NCBI GenBank assembly: GCA_015227615.1
Contig: JAALGZ010000007.1
Coordinates: 682,001 to 746,000 of the forward strand
Reading direction: 5' to 3'
Source of the DNA: Labyrinthula sp. Ha
Lineage: Eukaryota; Sar; Bigyra; Labyrinthulida; Labyrinthulaceae
Length of the DNA stretch: 64,000 bases
Of the stretch, positions 32,151 through 43,615 are shown one piece after another; position 1 is the stretch's first letter; each line of letters opens with the position of its first letter. Both the position numbers and the translations under genes were made by a program. A model generated the notes under the pieces. The model saw only the letters and a list, made by a program, of their open reading frames with translations. It was not told where the DNA came from and searched no databases.

Positions 32151-34398
32151 CTTAAAAACTAAAGGATTTCATAAGTGGGTAAGATGTTATTATAAGAGGT
32201 TGATGCGATGTTCACAAAAGAGTTAAACTTGAGGGAGAGTTTTTGGATTTCTAAAGAATTGATCGACCGTAAGTTTGTTGTAAGCTGTTCAACATTTAGG
32301 GAAAGGATTTGGCGTTTTCTTGAACTTGTGGAGCGGGACGGGGTAATAGTATCTTCTTGCAATTATGATACATGTACTAATGTTCGTTTTTCTTGCAGGA
32401 ACCATGTTTAGTATACAGATTGTAAAATGATTAAATAGTTTTAGGTAAGGCAATTTCCTATGCAATTATGACTTCGAGATCATTCTCTTTATGAATTTCC
32501 TTTAGAAAGATTAAACCGCGGTACTTCTATGTCTGTTGGGCTTTAGAATTCAACGTCAAAGTTCCGCCATTTGATCTTATTTGTATCCTAAAATATGTGG
32601 AAGTTAATTACTCTAAGTTTTTCACTGTATGTAAAGTACTCTGTGAAGAAATCAAAAATAGATAGCGAGAGCTGAGAGCAAACCTATGTGGTGTTGCTGA
32701 GGATGGCCGCATGCTTGAAGGAGTATCCGGATTGATACTTCGCCTTCCATAATGTAGGTTTGAAGAAAAGTGAAATCTTGTTTGATTCATGGAACAAAAG
32801 GGGGTATGATGGGAATGGGAGAAGAATGACTTCATCCATGATTTTTCTCCCAGTTGACCTTCACGGGAAATAACTAAGATCCCTTCCACCTGTAGCGTTG
32901 GCTTCTTAATGCTTGAATTGTTTCTGTTAAATAAGTTTGGGTCCAAACCGTTGCCTTTACTTTTTCCTAATCATTGATCCATCCCTAAAATGAAACAAAC
33001 CTGAAAGAAGAACCCCTAATTTTCTTCTTGTTTGTTTTGATTCCCAAACTTTTATTTGGTAAAACCCTGAATCCAAATCCCATCTTCTTTATTTATTTTC
33101 TAGTACGCCTAAATATATCGTATAGAAAGATCCCATCCATTTGCCGTTTCTTGGTTTTTAAATATATTAGAAAAAAAACTTGAATTAAACTAATTTTTCT
33201 CATATGCTTTTTTGTTTTGTTGAATATAAAGAAATTCATCGCATAATAGTTTGCTCTACCCCCCTCTTCGCTTGCACCACACTGTTACGGAAAGTTCTTA
33301 ATCATATCCCATTTAATTTCTTTTGCAAATAGAAGACCCCCCCCTAGAGTAACAATTGAACAAGTAGAATGTACAAATTACATTTATTTTTTTGCACCCT
33401 CTTCTTAAACAAGAATCCTTTTTCAGATATAATCATCTGCTGCTTGCTCGCTTGGGGTTATTTTCAATATATTTCGATGCAAATATCAAACAGTTGTTGG
33501 ATCTATTTTTAATTTCCCATCCCATCAGAATTCCCACGTTAGAGCTCTTTGTATCTCGAACAGCTATGATGTATCGGGCACTAGCCTTCAATTATTATCA
33601 TCTAGGAACTGTTTGCATGGTTCACTTTCTGAAATAACTTTATCCACTTTGAAGACATCTTGTCTATATAGTTTTAACTATTTCCACATCATAATATTCA
33701 GTCTTGAACTTCTTTTGTTGAGGTTAGGTCATTTATATCCAATATGAGTGTTTAAGTATGATCATCTGAAGTTCGTTTGGTTGATCTATTTTGAAAAATG
33801 ACTTGGTGTACTTAAAAAAAATCGTGCACTACGTTTAAACGGTGTCTCTCTCGCATATTATCTGTTCAATCCTCCTCATATTTACTAGAATTTTAATGTC
33901 GGATGTGAGATTTCAACTATTAGCTTCTGTCATTTATTTACTTTATCTGATTTCAAAATAGCTCATGTATGCTCTTTTAACGTCATTGCATATATTAGTA
34001 CTGAATAAGAACCTAAATTTATTCATATCTGCTTGATTGTTTTTTTTTCGTTCTCTGGGCATTGTGTTTGTTCTGTCATTGGCGATTTAATTTTTACGGC
34101 TTTATTATTGTGGGCGATTATTTTGGAAAACTAAGAAGTTGGGTTAATGAGAATTAGGGGTATCTGATGCCGAATTCAACAAAACATATTCATATGTATT
34201 ATCTCAGAGAAAAATATTGTTTTAGAATCCCCTGTGCCATCTGCCGAATAAAATGAACTAGTTCAATGGTTTCAGTATAAATATCCGGGTTATATTCCCA
34301 AAGAGGTAGGTGTTCTGGGCTTGAAAATATGGCTAAGAGCATGGAACCAGAAAAATCTAAACGATCCAGCTTACAACCGGGTTTGTGACGTTTACATT

Positions 34399-34414
34399 CG
34401 TGTATATATACACG
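34399..34414. repeat. Perfect 16-nt palindrome
   Basis: CGTGTATATATACACG is fully self-complementary. It lies in the gene-poor spacer with no nearby start codon, so no regulatory role can be assigned. Confidence 0.5.
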
Positions 34415-36209
34415 TCGACTCTTACTTCATTTAGATTGTATTATCCAAGAAATTATTTTAGCAGCTCAAGGCTTCACAGAACTAAGAGAAATATAGAAAT
34501 AGCCATAGAGCTTAATTAATCCAAATTTTGGAATATTTAATATAATGAAATATAATTTTGGTCAATACGCCCACATTTACTTTGCGGGAAATATAGTAAT
34601 AACCGAAGAGTTAATTGGGGTTATTTCCAATGCATTCGATAAAGATGCTATGGAGGTTTCCGTCTATCTAGACCATAATAGTTTTCATTCAGTGTAGAGG
34701 CTACGAGCATGGTTGCAGATGCTTAAGATCTGCTTAAAATTCGCATGAATATTCCATACGGGCTTGGCATTAACTAAGACATCATAAAAAGCTCCGTTCA
34801 TAATTGTGGGGGTTTCGAGATTCTTCTTGAGGGCTAGCTTACACGAGCTTGTTCAATATGTGGTGCAGAGGTACGAATCTTAAAATTTTAACAACGAGTC
34901 AGTCATTAACCCAATGGAGTGAACTTGGGTTTCATGTCTACTTGATGGCTTACTACTATTTATGAGTTTATAATAATACATCGCAGCGAATATCATGTTC
35001 CCAACAAAAGAATCATGTGCTACTACTATTTCTCATTAAAATATTCTTAGCAACGGCTCATAACCTAGCAATTGCGACTCATCTTCGGAGCTTTTAGAAC
35101 TTAATAACATTTGCAATTCAAAATTGAAAATCAAATATATGAACTGCTTAATCCAGAGTCTTCTAGTATTTTAGCTTTATTATGGGTCATTTAATACTCA
35201 CTTTGCTACAAATTTGGGATTAATAATACATATTGCTTTTTTTGAGTCCAGAATAGAGCATTAACGCATATATGAACATATTAGGTTAGAAATGGTATGC
35301 ATTTGCTCACCGATTTTTTCAATATTTCAGTTCAAGTTAGCGATTAAGAATCAACTGATGTTGAGAGATATATCTCGGTATTAATTACGGTGCAAAAGGG
35401 GTTAGCGACCTATAGAAGCATGTACCATACTATCATCGGACGGATTTCAACATCGAATATTTTAGACATTTTCTTGGCACCGACTGTAATACACCCTTTA
35501 GCTATATATTATAGATAGCAAATCTTCTTGTTAGGTCTAGTTTCTAAAGTCACAATATGTTTTTAGTTATTGCTGAAGCAGTTAATAATATATAATTGCA
35601 TATAGCACTTCTCATAATGCTTTATTTTATCTGCATCTATTATAAAACAACGATAACTACTGATTAAGCCCAAATCAAGATGAACGGTAATTTCCCTTGT
35701 CCTTAATAGTACCAAAGCCATAAAGCAGATTCTTCAGCCAAGATCCAAAGTCGAGTTTTTCGCTCAAGTCAAAAGTCTTAATAAAAATAGTTTTTTAATT
35801 GAACCAACTTAAACTTTTCCCATGGTATTAAAATAATAATTCTAAAAATGTCACAAGTCATCCATTGTAAAATGATTAACTAGTATTCAATGATGCTCTT
35901 AACGGCAAAGTTAATAGTTCTCTAGCTTGATCTATTTATCCCCCCGATGTAACTATCCTTGAAACACCTTGTGGAATAATAAAAACAATTCTCTATTTTG
36001 AACAAACCAGTGATAAATATCTTATAGTTTTTTATTTTGAAGTTCACTCAACAAGTGGTGTGACCTTAATTATTTCTTACATTTTCTTAACATAGCACAT
36101 GATTAAATAATATTCTTCAAAGCAAAAGTTTTGTACAAACATTGGTCAAAAACTGAAAAATGTTTTAAATGCTATAATTGTAGAAAACTGTATATAAGAG
36201 CAGCCCTTA

Positions 36210-36407
36210 ATGTTATTTTGTTCGAAAATATATTCTTCTAAGTATTGTATTTATTTGGTTAAAGGAATTATATCGAGACCAAGAGTAGATGTGTCTGGAA
36301 CCTCTGGAGGTTCAACATTTGGTTTTCTAAACATTGAATTGAGCAAAGGATTAATTCTCATGTCTGATACGGAGGGATTAAAGCTCTTTATTATAAGCTT
36401 TATTTAG
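36210..36407 (+). CDS. Small 65-codon frame, doubtful
   Basis: The frame starts at an ATG about 15 nt after a TATATAA sequence and encodes 65 residues. The middle, RPRVDVSGTSGGSTFGFLNI, has glycine- and serine-rich coding-like composition unusual for this spacer. Its DNA includes an inverted repeat (36298-36313, GAACCTC/GAGGTTC). No family was recognised. It may be chance, a tiny gene, or a relic exon. Confidence 0.2.
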   Translation: MLFCSKIYSSKYCIYLVKGIISRPRVDVSGTSGGSTFGFLNIELSKGLILMSDTEGLKLFIISFI

Positions 36408-37067
36408 GTAATATACTCTTTAGTAATTTCCTGACACATTTATTCGTGTGGAAGTGCTTTGAGGAATAAATTTAAATATCTGGAGAAAAGTTAAATTTGG
36501 TATTTAAATTTATTTACTATTCAAAAAATTTTGTAAAAACATAATCGATCATATGCAAACAATACCTGTTTGGAGTTGGATAGTGGATCTTTAGGTCTTT
36601 GTCGATCGTGCTTACAGGGGTATTTTAAACAAGTGGAGAGTTTCAAGTTGCAGTTACTCTGAAACTGAGGGCCGATGATTCAGTCAAAAATAAAAGTATG
36701 TTATAGTGGGCTATGTAAATCTTTCAATAATAGTGAAATATTGTATAGACGAAGTTTGCTACTGATTTATAACTCGCTTCTAGGGCTGTTAATGGTAATC
36801 TCGACATTCTAAATTTATAGTCATTTGCTCCTTATGACTTAGCTTTAGGTTGATATTGAAACAAACAGGCTTCATTTTATAAAATATACGTAAAATTAAA
36901 AATTATCTTCTCATGATCCAATAATATTTCTCGTTGTGACGAAACTTTGGCGTCCATAGTGGACATGTCTAGTACCTTCTCTGAAAGTAGTTGTTGGTTA
37001 ATACATACAGGGAAATAATACGATAGTGCATTACCAGTTCCAGAAACTTTCCTCCACTGATAGAAGA

Positions 37068-38459
37068 ATGAAGATATTTTTCCGATTTGCGGTTTTGCTA
37101 ATGTTCTCCCTAGTTCTGCCCTCATTAGAATCTGCATACGAGGTTTTAAAGTATTTACCAAAGGAATCACCTTGTGATCCAAATGTACAACAAGAAACTG
37201 GGTACATCCAAATTGGCGATAAGTCAAAACACTACTTCTTTTGGTTCTTTCACTCTAGGAATGACCCTTCTACCGACAAGCTGGTTATTTGGCTAAATGG
37301 AGGCCCTGGGTGCTCTTCTATGCTCGGACTTTTTACTGAGAATGGACCTTGTTCTGTTAATGAGTTTGGAAACGGAACAAAAGTTAACAAGTACAGTTGG
37401 AACTCAAACGCGAACGTTCTTTATGTTGATCAACCTGCAGGAACAGGGTTTAGCTATGGAACAGATTTTGATACTAATGAGGAGAGTGTTGGAAATGATT
37501 TTTATGTATTCTTGGACACGTTCTTCGAAGCACATCCAGAACTGCGTAAGCGAGAAATGTACATTGCAGGAGAGTCTTATGGTGGCCATTATGTACCTGC
37601 AATTGCGTACAGAATCTATGAAGAAAATAAAAAAGCCACAGCAGCACATGTTATGAACCTTAGAGGAATTGCGATTGGGAATGGTTTAGTGTCGGCAGAG
37701 AAGCAGTATCCTTTATACCCAGATATGATTACATCCAGCAACAGTCACAAAGCTCCTTATGAGAAAGATGGAGTTGTATATAAATTAATGAAAGCCGCTA
37801 TTTTTCCTTGTGTGAAGTTAATTCAAGCTTGTGACAGTAACAATATTTTATCGGAACCCAGCTGTATTGCCGCTGAGGATGTCTGCAATGGAGCATTTAT
37901 GCTACCTTACCAGCAAACTGGACTAAATGTCTACGATATGAGATTAAAGTGCGAGAAACCACCTCTATGCAATGACTATACAAATCTTGAAATTTTTCTG
38001 CACAATCCTGATATTCTGAAGGAGATTGGAGTTGATCCTGAAAAAGTTACTTGGGAAGAATGCAATAACGTTGTTAATCTTGGGTTCACTTTGGCAGGTG
38101 ACGGAATCAAAAGCATGGAAAAGTATGTCGCCCAGTTGCTGGAAGAAATTGATGTTGTTGTATATGCTGGAGATCAAGATTACATCTGCAACTGGTTGGG
38201 AAACCTTAACTGGGTTAATGAACTTGAATGGAGTGGAAAAGAAGACTTTAAATCTACGGAGTTAGAGAAATGGGGAGATGCCGGTGAAATCAAATCGGCA
38301 GGAAAACTAACTTTTGTTCGTGTGTATGAGGCAGGGCATATGGTTCCCCAGGACCAACCAGAAGCAGCACTGAATCTTTTGGAAAGTCTGGTTCTGAAGT
38401 TAAAAAGCGGACACAGAGAAAGAACGTTTTCTGATTTCTTCAGAGTTATCGAGGAGTAA
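37068..38459 (+). CDS. Serine carboxypeptidase, S10 family (carboxypeptidase Y-like)
   Basis: This 463-residue secretory enzyme removes C-terminal residues from peptides in acidic compartments such as the vacuole or lysosome. Residues 1-22 form a signal peptide (KIFFRFAVLLMFSLVLPS). The S10 hallmarks are all present: WLNGGPGCSS near 75-84, VDQPAGTGFSY near 120-130, the catalytic serine in GESYGG (Ser170), the catalytic aspartate in YAGDQDYICN (Asp369) and the catalytic histidine in EAGHMVPQDQP (His424). Paired cysteines lie between. The ATG at 37068 is chosen because the 14 upstream codons begin with GTG and would mask the signal peptide. It is single-exon and converges on the secreted-protein gene with 49 nt between stops. 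A neighbouring secreted protein and transporter suggest, without proving, an endolysosomal theme. Confidence 0.95.
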   Translation: MKIFFRFAVLLMFSLVLPSLESAYEVLKYLPKESPCDPNVQQETGYIQIGDKSKHYFFWFFHSRNDPSTDKLVIWLNGGPGCSSMLGLFTENGPCSVNEFGNGTKVNKYSWNSNANVLYVDQPAGTGFSYGTDFDTNEESVGNDFYVFLDTFFEAHPELRKREMYIAGESYGGHYVPAIAYRIYEENKKATAAHVMNLRGIAIGNGLVSAEKQYPLYPDMITSSNSHKAPYEKDGVVYKLMKAAIFPCVKLIQACDSNNILSEPSCIAAEDVCNGAFMLPYQQTGLNVYDMRLKCEKPPLCNDYTNLEIFLHNPDILKEIGVDPEKVTWEECNNVVNLGFTLAGDGIKSMEKYVAQLLEEIDVVVYAGDQDYICNWLGNLNWVNELEWSGKEDFKSTELEKWGDAGEIKSAGKLTFVRVYEAGHMVPQDQPEAALNLLESLVLKLKSGHRERTFSDFFRVIEE

Positions 38460-38508
38460 ATCTAAAGAAATAATTTAATTGGGCAAAACTTATTTTTGTT
38501 GATAGGAT

Positions 38509-39193
38509 CTATAGCTCCACCTTTTCATCGACGACATCCTTGTTTTCCACAGGATCAATCGAAACTGGAACAGTGGCATCAACTTCTGTTTCAACACCAG
38601 CTTTCAGATTAGTATCGCCACCACTTGCGTCTTGTTCTTTTTGAACGTCTTCTTCTATTCTAGGTTTAGGTTTTTCCACCGGTTCTGCTTTATTCAAGTT
38701 CTTCTTCCTGCATATTGATTGGTGGGTTTTTCCTGCTAACGGAACAAGTTTCTTCAAATCAACACTCTTGAGCAAGGTCTTAACCAGTTTGTTTTCAGCC
38801 AAAGGAAGTGTTGCTTCAGCGTATTCAACAAAACATTCCTCTTCTAAGACACAGAGTGTTTCCTGCAGGTTTCCTAAATTCACTTCTCCGGAATTTTTCC
38901 GCGCAATAACCTTTCCCAACTCTTTCCCCTGAACCTTGCATTTCTCAGATGGTACCTTGGCTGTAAGGAGAGGAAGAATCTTCGGCAAAGCTTTTAAATA
39001 TGGCGTAAATCCTTTTGGAGCGATGTTTGACAAGGCGTTTTTTGCCATCTGTCCTAGTTGATTTTTAAATTTCGATAAATTTCCTAAATAAATTAACAAA
39101 AGTAAGCATGGATTTACCATCAACAGGTTGCAACATCCCAGAGAGGAATATCACGGTGAAAAGGGGTAAAAATAAAAAATGTTTGAACTTCAT
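38509..39193 (-). CDS. Small secreted protein, four cysteines, two exons
   Basis: Splicing reveals a 216-residue secretory protein. Exon 1 (39193-39118) encodes MKFKHFLFLPLF and TVIFLSGMLQPVD, a classic signal peptide. A 34-nt GT...AG intron (39117-39084, phase 1) follows, and exon 2 runs to 38509. The downstream frame alone would start at an ATG whose following codons are actually the intron. The mature part is helical with four cysteines (KCKV, TLCVLEEEC, SICRKK) spaced over about 100 residues. That loosely recalls saposin-like lipid-binding domains, but two of the usual six cysteines are missing, so no family is claimed. The C-terminal 60 residues are acidic and low-complexity, rich in E, D, V and K. 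It is divergent from the transporter (197 nt between starts) and convergent with the carboxypeptidase. Confidence 0.75.
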
Positions 39194-39390
39194 TTCTATG
39201 TTTCCTTGTGCGGTAATATAACCTTGATGGTTCACAGGTTCGATGGTAATGTAGTATTCAGTTTATTCTACATCAATTTAGGGTTCTTCACATCGACAAA
39301 CAAAGATTATAGAGACACTTCTCAATATCTCTTCTCTTTGCCAACTTCGCTTGCAAATAATTCTTTCTTAAAGCATTCTAATAGAGCTTT

Positions 39391-40956
39391 ATGTTGGAGC
39401 AAAGTCAGAAAACTTCAAAAGAAAAACAAGCGCCTGAAACAGAACCTTTCCAAGATCATAATGCCAACGAAGAGATAACGGTGGCAACATCGAACCCCGA
39501 AACAAGAGTTTACAGGAAGAGATGGATTATTTTGTCAGTTTACATTTCAGGTGTTTTCTTGTGGAATTTAGAGTGGTCGAGATTTACCGCCATGACAAGT
39601 GAGTTTGCATTTTATTATAATACGACCAACAATTTTTCTCCCACTGAAGGCGAGCTTGGCATGGATTTTTTGATCATAGTTTCTCGAGTTGTAAATCTTT
39701 TTTTCTACCCAGTGGCTGGATTCCTTGTAGACAGGTATGGATTACGAATGATTACCATTGGAGCGCTTGGGCAATCAATAGGCTCTTGGGTTTTCTATAT
39801 TGCATTCTCAGACTTTGCTCTAGTTGTGTTCGCAAAGTTTATTATATCACTTTTTGGTCCATTGGTATATACCTCAATTTTAAGAATATCTACTCACTGG
39901 TTTGGGAAAAGAGAAAGAGTATTTGCCACGTCATTAGCCTTATTTGGATCAGCCCTTGGAAGCTCTCTTGCTCTCTGGTTGCCTACTTTTTATCAATCAG
40001 GAACTCTATATGTAGAATCTAAGCTCAAGAGCTGCAAACATGATATCACTTTTTTTGAAGAACTTTTAGCAGAAGACGATTCCCTTGCCTGTAATTCAAG
40101 TTTCGACGATGCGTTTTGTTGCATTCATTCAAACACAAACGTGGAGGGTGTTAACCTTCTTATCGCAGTTCTTTTCTCTTTTCAAGTTATTTTTTCTCAC
40201 ATTTTTATGCAAGACTCTCCTAAAATTTTACCCGCTGTCGATGTAGAGGTGCAAAAATCTCTAGGAATAGCGAAGTCAATTCACCACATCTTTGGTCATT
40301 CGAACTTTGTCTTATTAACACTCGCTGATAGCTTAGCATCTGGTGTAGTTCTCCTTGTATACAATACTCTCTCTAGAAGTTTTCCCGGCGACGTTCTGGG
40401 ATTAGCAATTAAAACTTCTTCCTTTGTATTTCCTCTCGCACTTCCAATTAGCTACGTGTTTTCAAGAAAAATGGGAAAGTCAGGGCGCTACTATGATTAC
40501 GCCGCTGTGTGTTATTATATTGGTTTTCTCTTATGGTTTTTAGCTACTCTTGGTTTAAGTGGAGGGAAATTTGGACATATAGTAATGGTAGTTTGTACGA
40601 ATGGTGCAACAATTCTTTACGCTCTTTGGCAAGTTGCCGTTTTTGAACTAAAACTCGAGTATGTCTATTCGAAAGATTTTGCCTTGCAGGGTATAATTGT
40701 CGGCATTGATAGAGCTTTGATCAGTCTCTCTAGTTTCATTTTTCTGGCAGCTTTCCCACCTGAAAATTACAAAGGAAATCTTGTAAGTGGGAGAATGTTC
40801 ACTTTTCTTTGTGGGCTAATTATATTTTTTATAGCCATTTTGCTCGTGGCATTCTTGCCCCATAAGAGGTTATACAAGAGAAGGAAAATTGTGGAAGCTC
40901 AGACTAAGGAGGGGTTTACACGTCTGGCACTTGAAGAAAACGCCCTGGAAACTTGA
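39391..40956 (+). CDS. Major facilitator transporter, SLC49/FLVCR-like
   Basis: This 521-residue single-exon protein has about twelve hydrophobic helices and belongs to the major facilitator superfamily. After a polar N-terminus of about 40 residues comes RKRWIILSVYISGVFLWN. The GFLVDRYGLR loop between helices 2 and 3 is the MFS A-motif, and RISTHWFGKRERVFATSLALFG near residues 165-190 matches the SLC49 (FLVCR/DIRC2/MFSD7) pattern of a WFG.RER.xAT segment. A long lumenal loop of about 55 residues with four cysteines separates early helices. SLC49 members move heme, choline or pyridoxine, or sit in lysosomes; the substrate here is unknown. The C-terminus is cytosolic and basic (HKRLYKRRKIVEAQ). 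It is divergent from the secreted-protein gene. Family call is moderately strong, subfamily call weaker. Confidence 0.82.
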   Translation: MLEQSQKTSKEKQAPETEPFQDHNANEEITVATSNPETRVYRKRWIILSVYISGVFLWNLEWSRFTAMTSEFAFYYNTTNNFSPTEGELGMDFLIIVSRVVNLFFYPVAGFLVDRYGLRMITIGALGQSIGSWVFYIAFSDFALVVFAKFIISLFGPLVYTSILRISTHWFGKRERVFATSLALFGSALGSSLALWLPTFYQSGTLYVESKLKSCKHDITFFEELLAEDDSLACNSSFDDAFCCIHSNTNVEGVNLLIAVLFSFQVIFSHIFMQDSPKILPAVDVEVQKSLGIAKSIHHIFGHSNFVLLTLADSLASGVVLLVYNTLSRSFPGDVLGLAIKTSSFVFPLALPISYVFSRKMGKSGRYYDYAAVCYYIGFLLWFLATLGLSGGKFGHIVMVVCTNGATILYALWQVAVFELKLEYVYSKDFALQGIIVGIDRALISLSSFIFLAAFPPENYKGNLVSGRMFTFLCGLIIFFIAILLVAFLPHKRLYKRRKIVEAQTKEGFTRLALEENALET

Positions 40957-41771
40957 ACTGCTGTTGTTGCGTTTTCTTGGCAACATTTGCTGTCAACCTT
41001 GAGGACGAGCTGGGTAGGAGTCTTTATTGTGTGTATCGCTAGCAGCAAACGTGGAAAATTCAAGGTTCGTAAGTGAATATTTGTGTCTTATCAAATGCGC
41101 AATTATTCATTATTGAGCTAAGAAGCTATCATTAGATGTATGTTTTTAATAAATTAATCTTTATTTCAGTTTATACAATATGTATTTTCTGAAGCATAAA
41201 GAACAATTTGGATCATTGGAAGCTACGAAGCTGACTGTAGCTTGCACAATAGGAGTGATAAGGGTAGATCAAAACCATTCAAACTCGCTAATTAGGAAAT
41301 TAACTTTGTATATCCTCGGCTAGTTTCAGTGCTTTAAATGAGCACTGGTTTTGAGATATTGTGGAGATAGGACTAACTGCAACCAGGGAGAATAAGAGAA
41401 TTAGGCGAGACATGTTGCTGGGCGTCATCTTATACCTAAAGATACTTAGAGTAATGAAGTCAAAACCCAGTTTTATTAAATCAAACTGAGTTTATAATAA
41501 AATTTGAATATGAACCAAAAGAGAAAACTAAGCAACTAAGAGAGTAAAAGGCTATAAACGTTCATTTTTCTTTATTAGTTGTCTTTCACAATCTACTAAA
41601 ATAAAACATCAATTTTTCTTGCTGTATTCTGAGTTATTCAATAGACTAAAAACAAACAGATTATTGCTTAAACTTCGAATCCTATCAAATCTTTAAGAAA
41701 ATGTCTATTTTGTATCTTATCTCTTACAGTTTCCGGGAACAAATACGAAACAAGAGAATTTAAATCTTAAA
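40957..41771. other. Spacer between transporter and LRR-like gene
   Basis: This 815-bp stretch has no gene-like frame. It is AT-rich and probably contains the 3' end of the transporter mRNA and the promoter of the next gene; no specific signal was identified. Confidence 0.5.
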
Positions 41772-42812
41772 ATGTACAAGAATAAGAAGCAAGAAAAAAA
41801 GTTAAAAAAACACTGGATAGTTAAACCAAATGATCTTGGTTCTTTAAAATGTTTTATAGGAGAAAATAACTCTATTTCTATTTTTCAATCTAGAGAGGCT
41901 GAGTCGCTAAGACAGCTAGAAGAAGAGCTAATCTACTCTGCAAAAAGGAACTGCGTAGGATTGAGACTTTGGAATTTAAGAAAAGCTTTTTGTGAAGATG
42001 AGAGGAAAATACTTGCAGAAAGAATTAACTGGCCACAGATAAGCAGAGTTGAAATATTTGACGCTTTTATGCAAGATCGTTTGTTGGAACGAGCTCTAAA
42101 CTTTCTCGGTGAAAACCTTGTTAACCTCTCGGAATTTTCTTTCCTTTTAAAAATTTTTTCAGAAAATAAACATATATTTCCTGCCATATTGGGTCTCCTG
42201 TTTCAACTTAAGAACCTCAAAAAGCTGAACATTCATAACATTGATACCAGTAAAGACAGGAAAGGACTCACAAACTTATTTAAAAAGTTTACACATTCAT
42301 TTGAGATTTTATCGCTTGATGCCACAGAAAGTTTTTCGTTTGCCGCTAAATACTTCTCACAGAACATTCCCCAGTGTACCCATACCTTGGAACTCAGTAT
42401 ACTGGATCTTGGCATCTTGGAACCAAATGCTATGTTTCTCGGATTGGCCCAGTCGGACTTAAGAATTACCTTGAAGAAACTAAAGCTTATACATAAGGGT
42501 TGTGAGAGTATGACAGAAAACTACATCTATTCTATTGTGAAATTTCTGTGTACCTTAATTTTTATTGAAGACATGCAGCTTCAATTCGATTTTGGTGGAC
42601 ACCAGTCAACTAGTTATTTGTATGATTATCTCCTATCCATGGAAAAAAAATTGAGACCAGGATCTAGGATTTCCTTTGTCTGTGATGGCCAATTTGCAGG
42701 TGAAAACTTCCAGTCTTGGAACAGCATGATGTCAAATCGAACCCGAGTTCTCTCACGGGAATCATCACTTTTTCTTCGCCAACTTTCGCCATCACGAATT
42801 GTTGTTTATTAA
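41772..42812 (+). CDS. Hypothetical LRR-like protein, 346 aa
   Basis: The 346-residue single-exon frame starts at an ATG. After a very basic N-terminus (KNKKQEKKLKKHW) it carries loosely repeated leucine-rich segments: NLSEFSFLLKIF, LKNLKKLNIHNI, SFEILSLDATES, TLELSILDLGIL and LRITLKKLKLIH, spaced about 25-30 residues apart. The spacing and L..L.L pattern suggest degenerate cytoplasmic leucine-rich repeats of the ribonuclease-inhibitor or F-box-associated kind. No F-box or catalytic motif is visible. The C-terminus is serine- and arginine-rich. There is no signal peptide, so it is likely cytosolic or nuclear and may be a protein-interaction scaffold. It converges on the RICTOR gene 803 nt away. 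No specific homologue was recognised. Confidence 0.7.
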   Translation: MYKNKKQEKKLKKHWIVKPNDLGSLKCFIGENNSISIFQSREAESLRQLEEELIYSAKRNCVGLRLWNLRKAFCEDERKILAERINWPQISRVEIFDAFMQDRLLERALNFLGENLVNLSEFSFLLKIFSENKHIFPAILGLLFQLKNLKKLNIHNIDTSKDRKGLTNLFKKFTHSFEILSLDATESFSFAAKYFSQNIPQCTHTLELSILDLGILEPNAMFLGLAQSDLRITLKKLKLIHKGCESMTENYIYSIVKFLCTLIFIEDMQLQFDFGGHQSTSYLYDYLLSMEKKLRPGSRISFVCDGQFAGENFQSWNSMMSNRTRVLSRESSLFLRQLSPSRIVVY

Positions 42813-43615
42813 ATACTCGTAGGACTTAACACAAGAAAAATAATTGATTGAACATCCCTTTTCTTCTCCTGTGATTACCAGCTGCGGTATTTTTCTAAGG
42901 CTGTCATTTGTAATCAAGCATTAAATTCGGACGAAGTCGGGAATTATTAAGATAATAACTGGGTGATTTGAATCACACTCAAATACATCTGCTATTCGGG
43001 TAAGTTCGCTTTTGAATTAGTAATTACCAACTTCTTCGGCAAGAGAAAAGAACTTAGCCCAACCACTAAGATTATTTCGGCTACCTCGAAGATGTTCGGT
43101 CTAACGCCAAGTGCGTTATTCCTTCAAGCAGATGCTGGCACAGTATCTAGCCAGCATATCACTACACATTCGAACAAAACATTGCAGGCTAGAAAACCAA
43201 GTTGCTGCTGCGCAGTAGGGGCTGGGCACAATATTACCAAAATATTGAAGTAAGGCCACCATGATAGGGTTATGGCTAATTATCTGATCAAAAGTATAAA
43301 GATATTTGATTAACAACTGACCGTGTGAAATCTGAGTTGATTGGCCTCATTAATACTTGCTTGGTTGCTTTCCATTCAGCTCTTATGCCGTTGTTTCAGA
43401 CTATTACGAGAAAAATAAATTGAAGGCTGAATCCAAACTGGTAGATTTGAGCTTGTGCTGTAACAAGCAGTAATCGATAGAACAAAAATGAACACTGTCT
43501 CCACTAATGATATTGTGGCAAACCTTTTCGCCCTAAGGATAGCATAACCGATTGGCTCGCAACGTAACCATTTTCTTCGGCTTGAAAACTCAATCTCACC
43601 CAGCACTCTTAAATA
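42813..43615. other. Spacer between convergent LRR-like and RICTOR genes
   Basis: Frames at 43116-43316 and 43376-43606 on the minus strand lie downstream of the RICTOR stop and show no motif. They are probably chance frames in the 3' region. Confidence 0.5.

Larger units (their letters stand above)
28359..37067. other. Long gene-poor spacer
   Basis: About 8.7 kb lacks a convincing gene. It includes dispersed repeat copy B, a decayed coding-like tract near 30.8-32.1 kb, two short perfect palindromes, and a 65-codon frame at 36210-36407. Frames at 32208-32411 and 32608-32946 overlap nothing recognisable and were not accepted. Confidence 0.5.

Noticed and set aside
32208-32946. Frames of 67 and 112 codons
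   Set aside because: The larger begins with TTG, is low in conserved features, and neither resembles a known domain.
43376-43606. 76-codon minus frame just downstream of RICTOR as an extra exon
   Set aside because: RICTOR already ends after its conserved C-terminal region, and no donor site precedes its stop that would join this frame.
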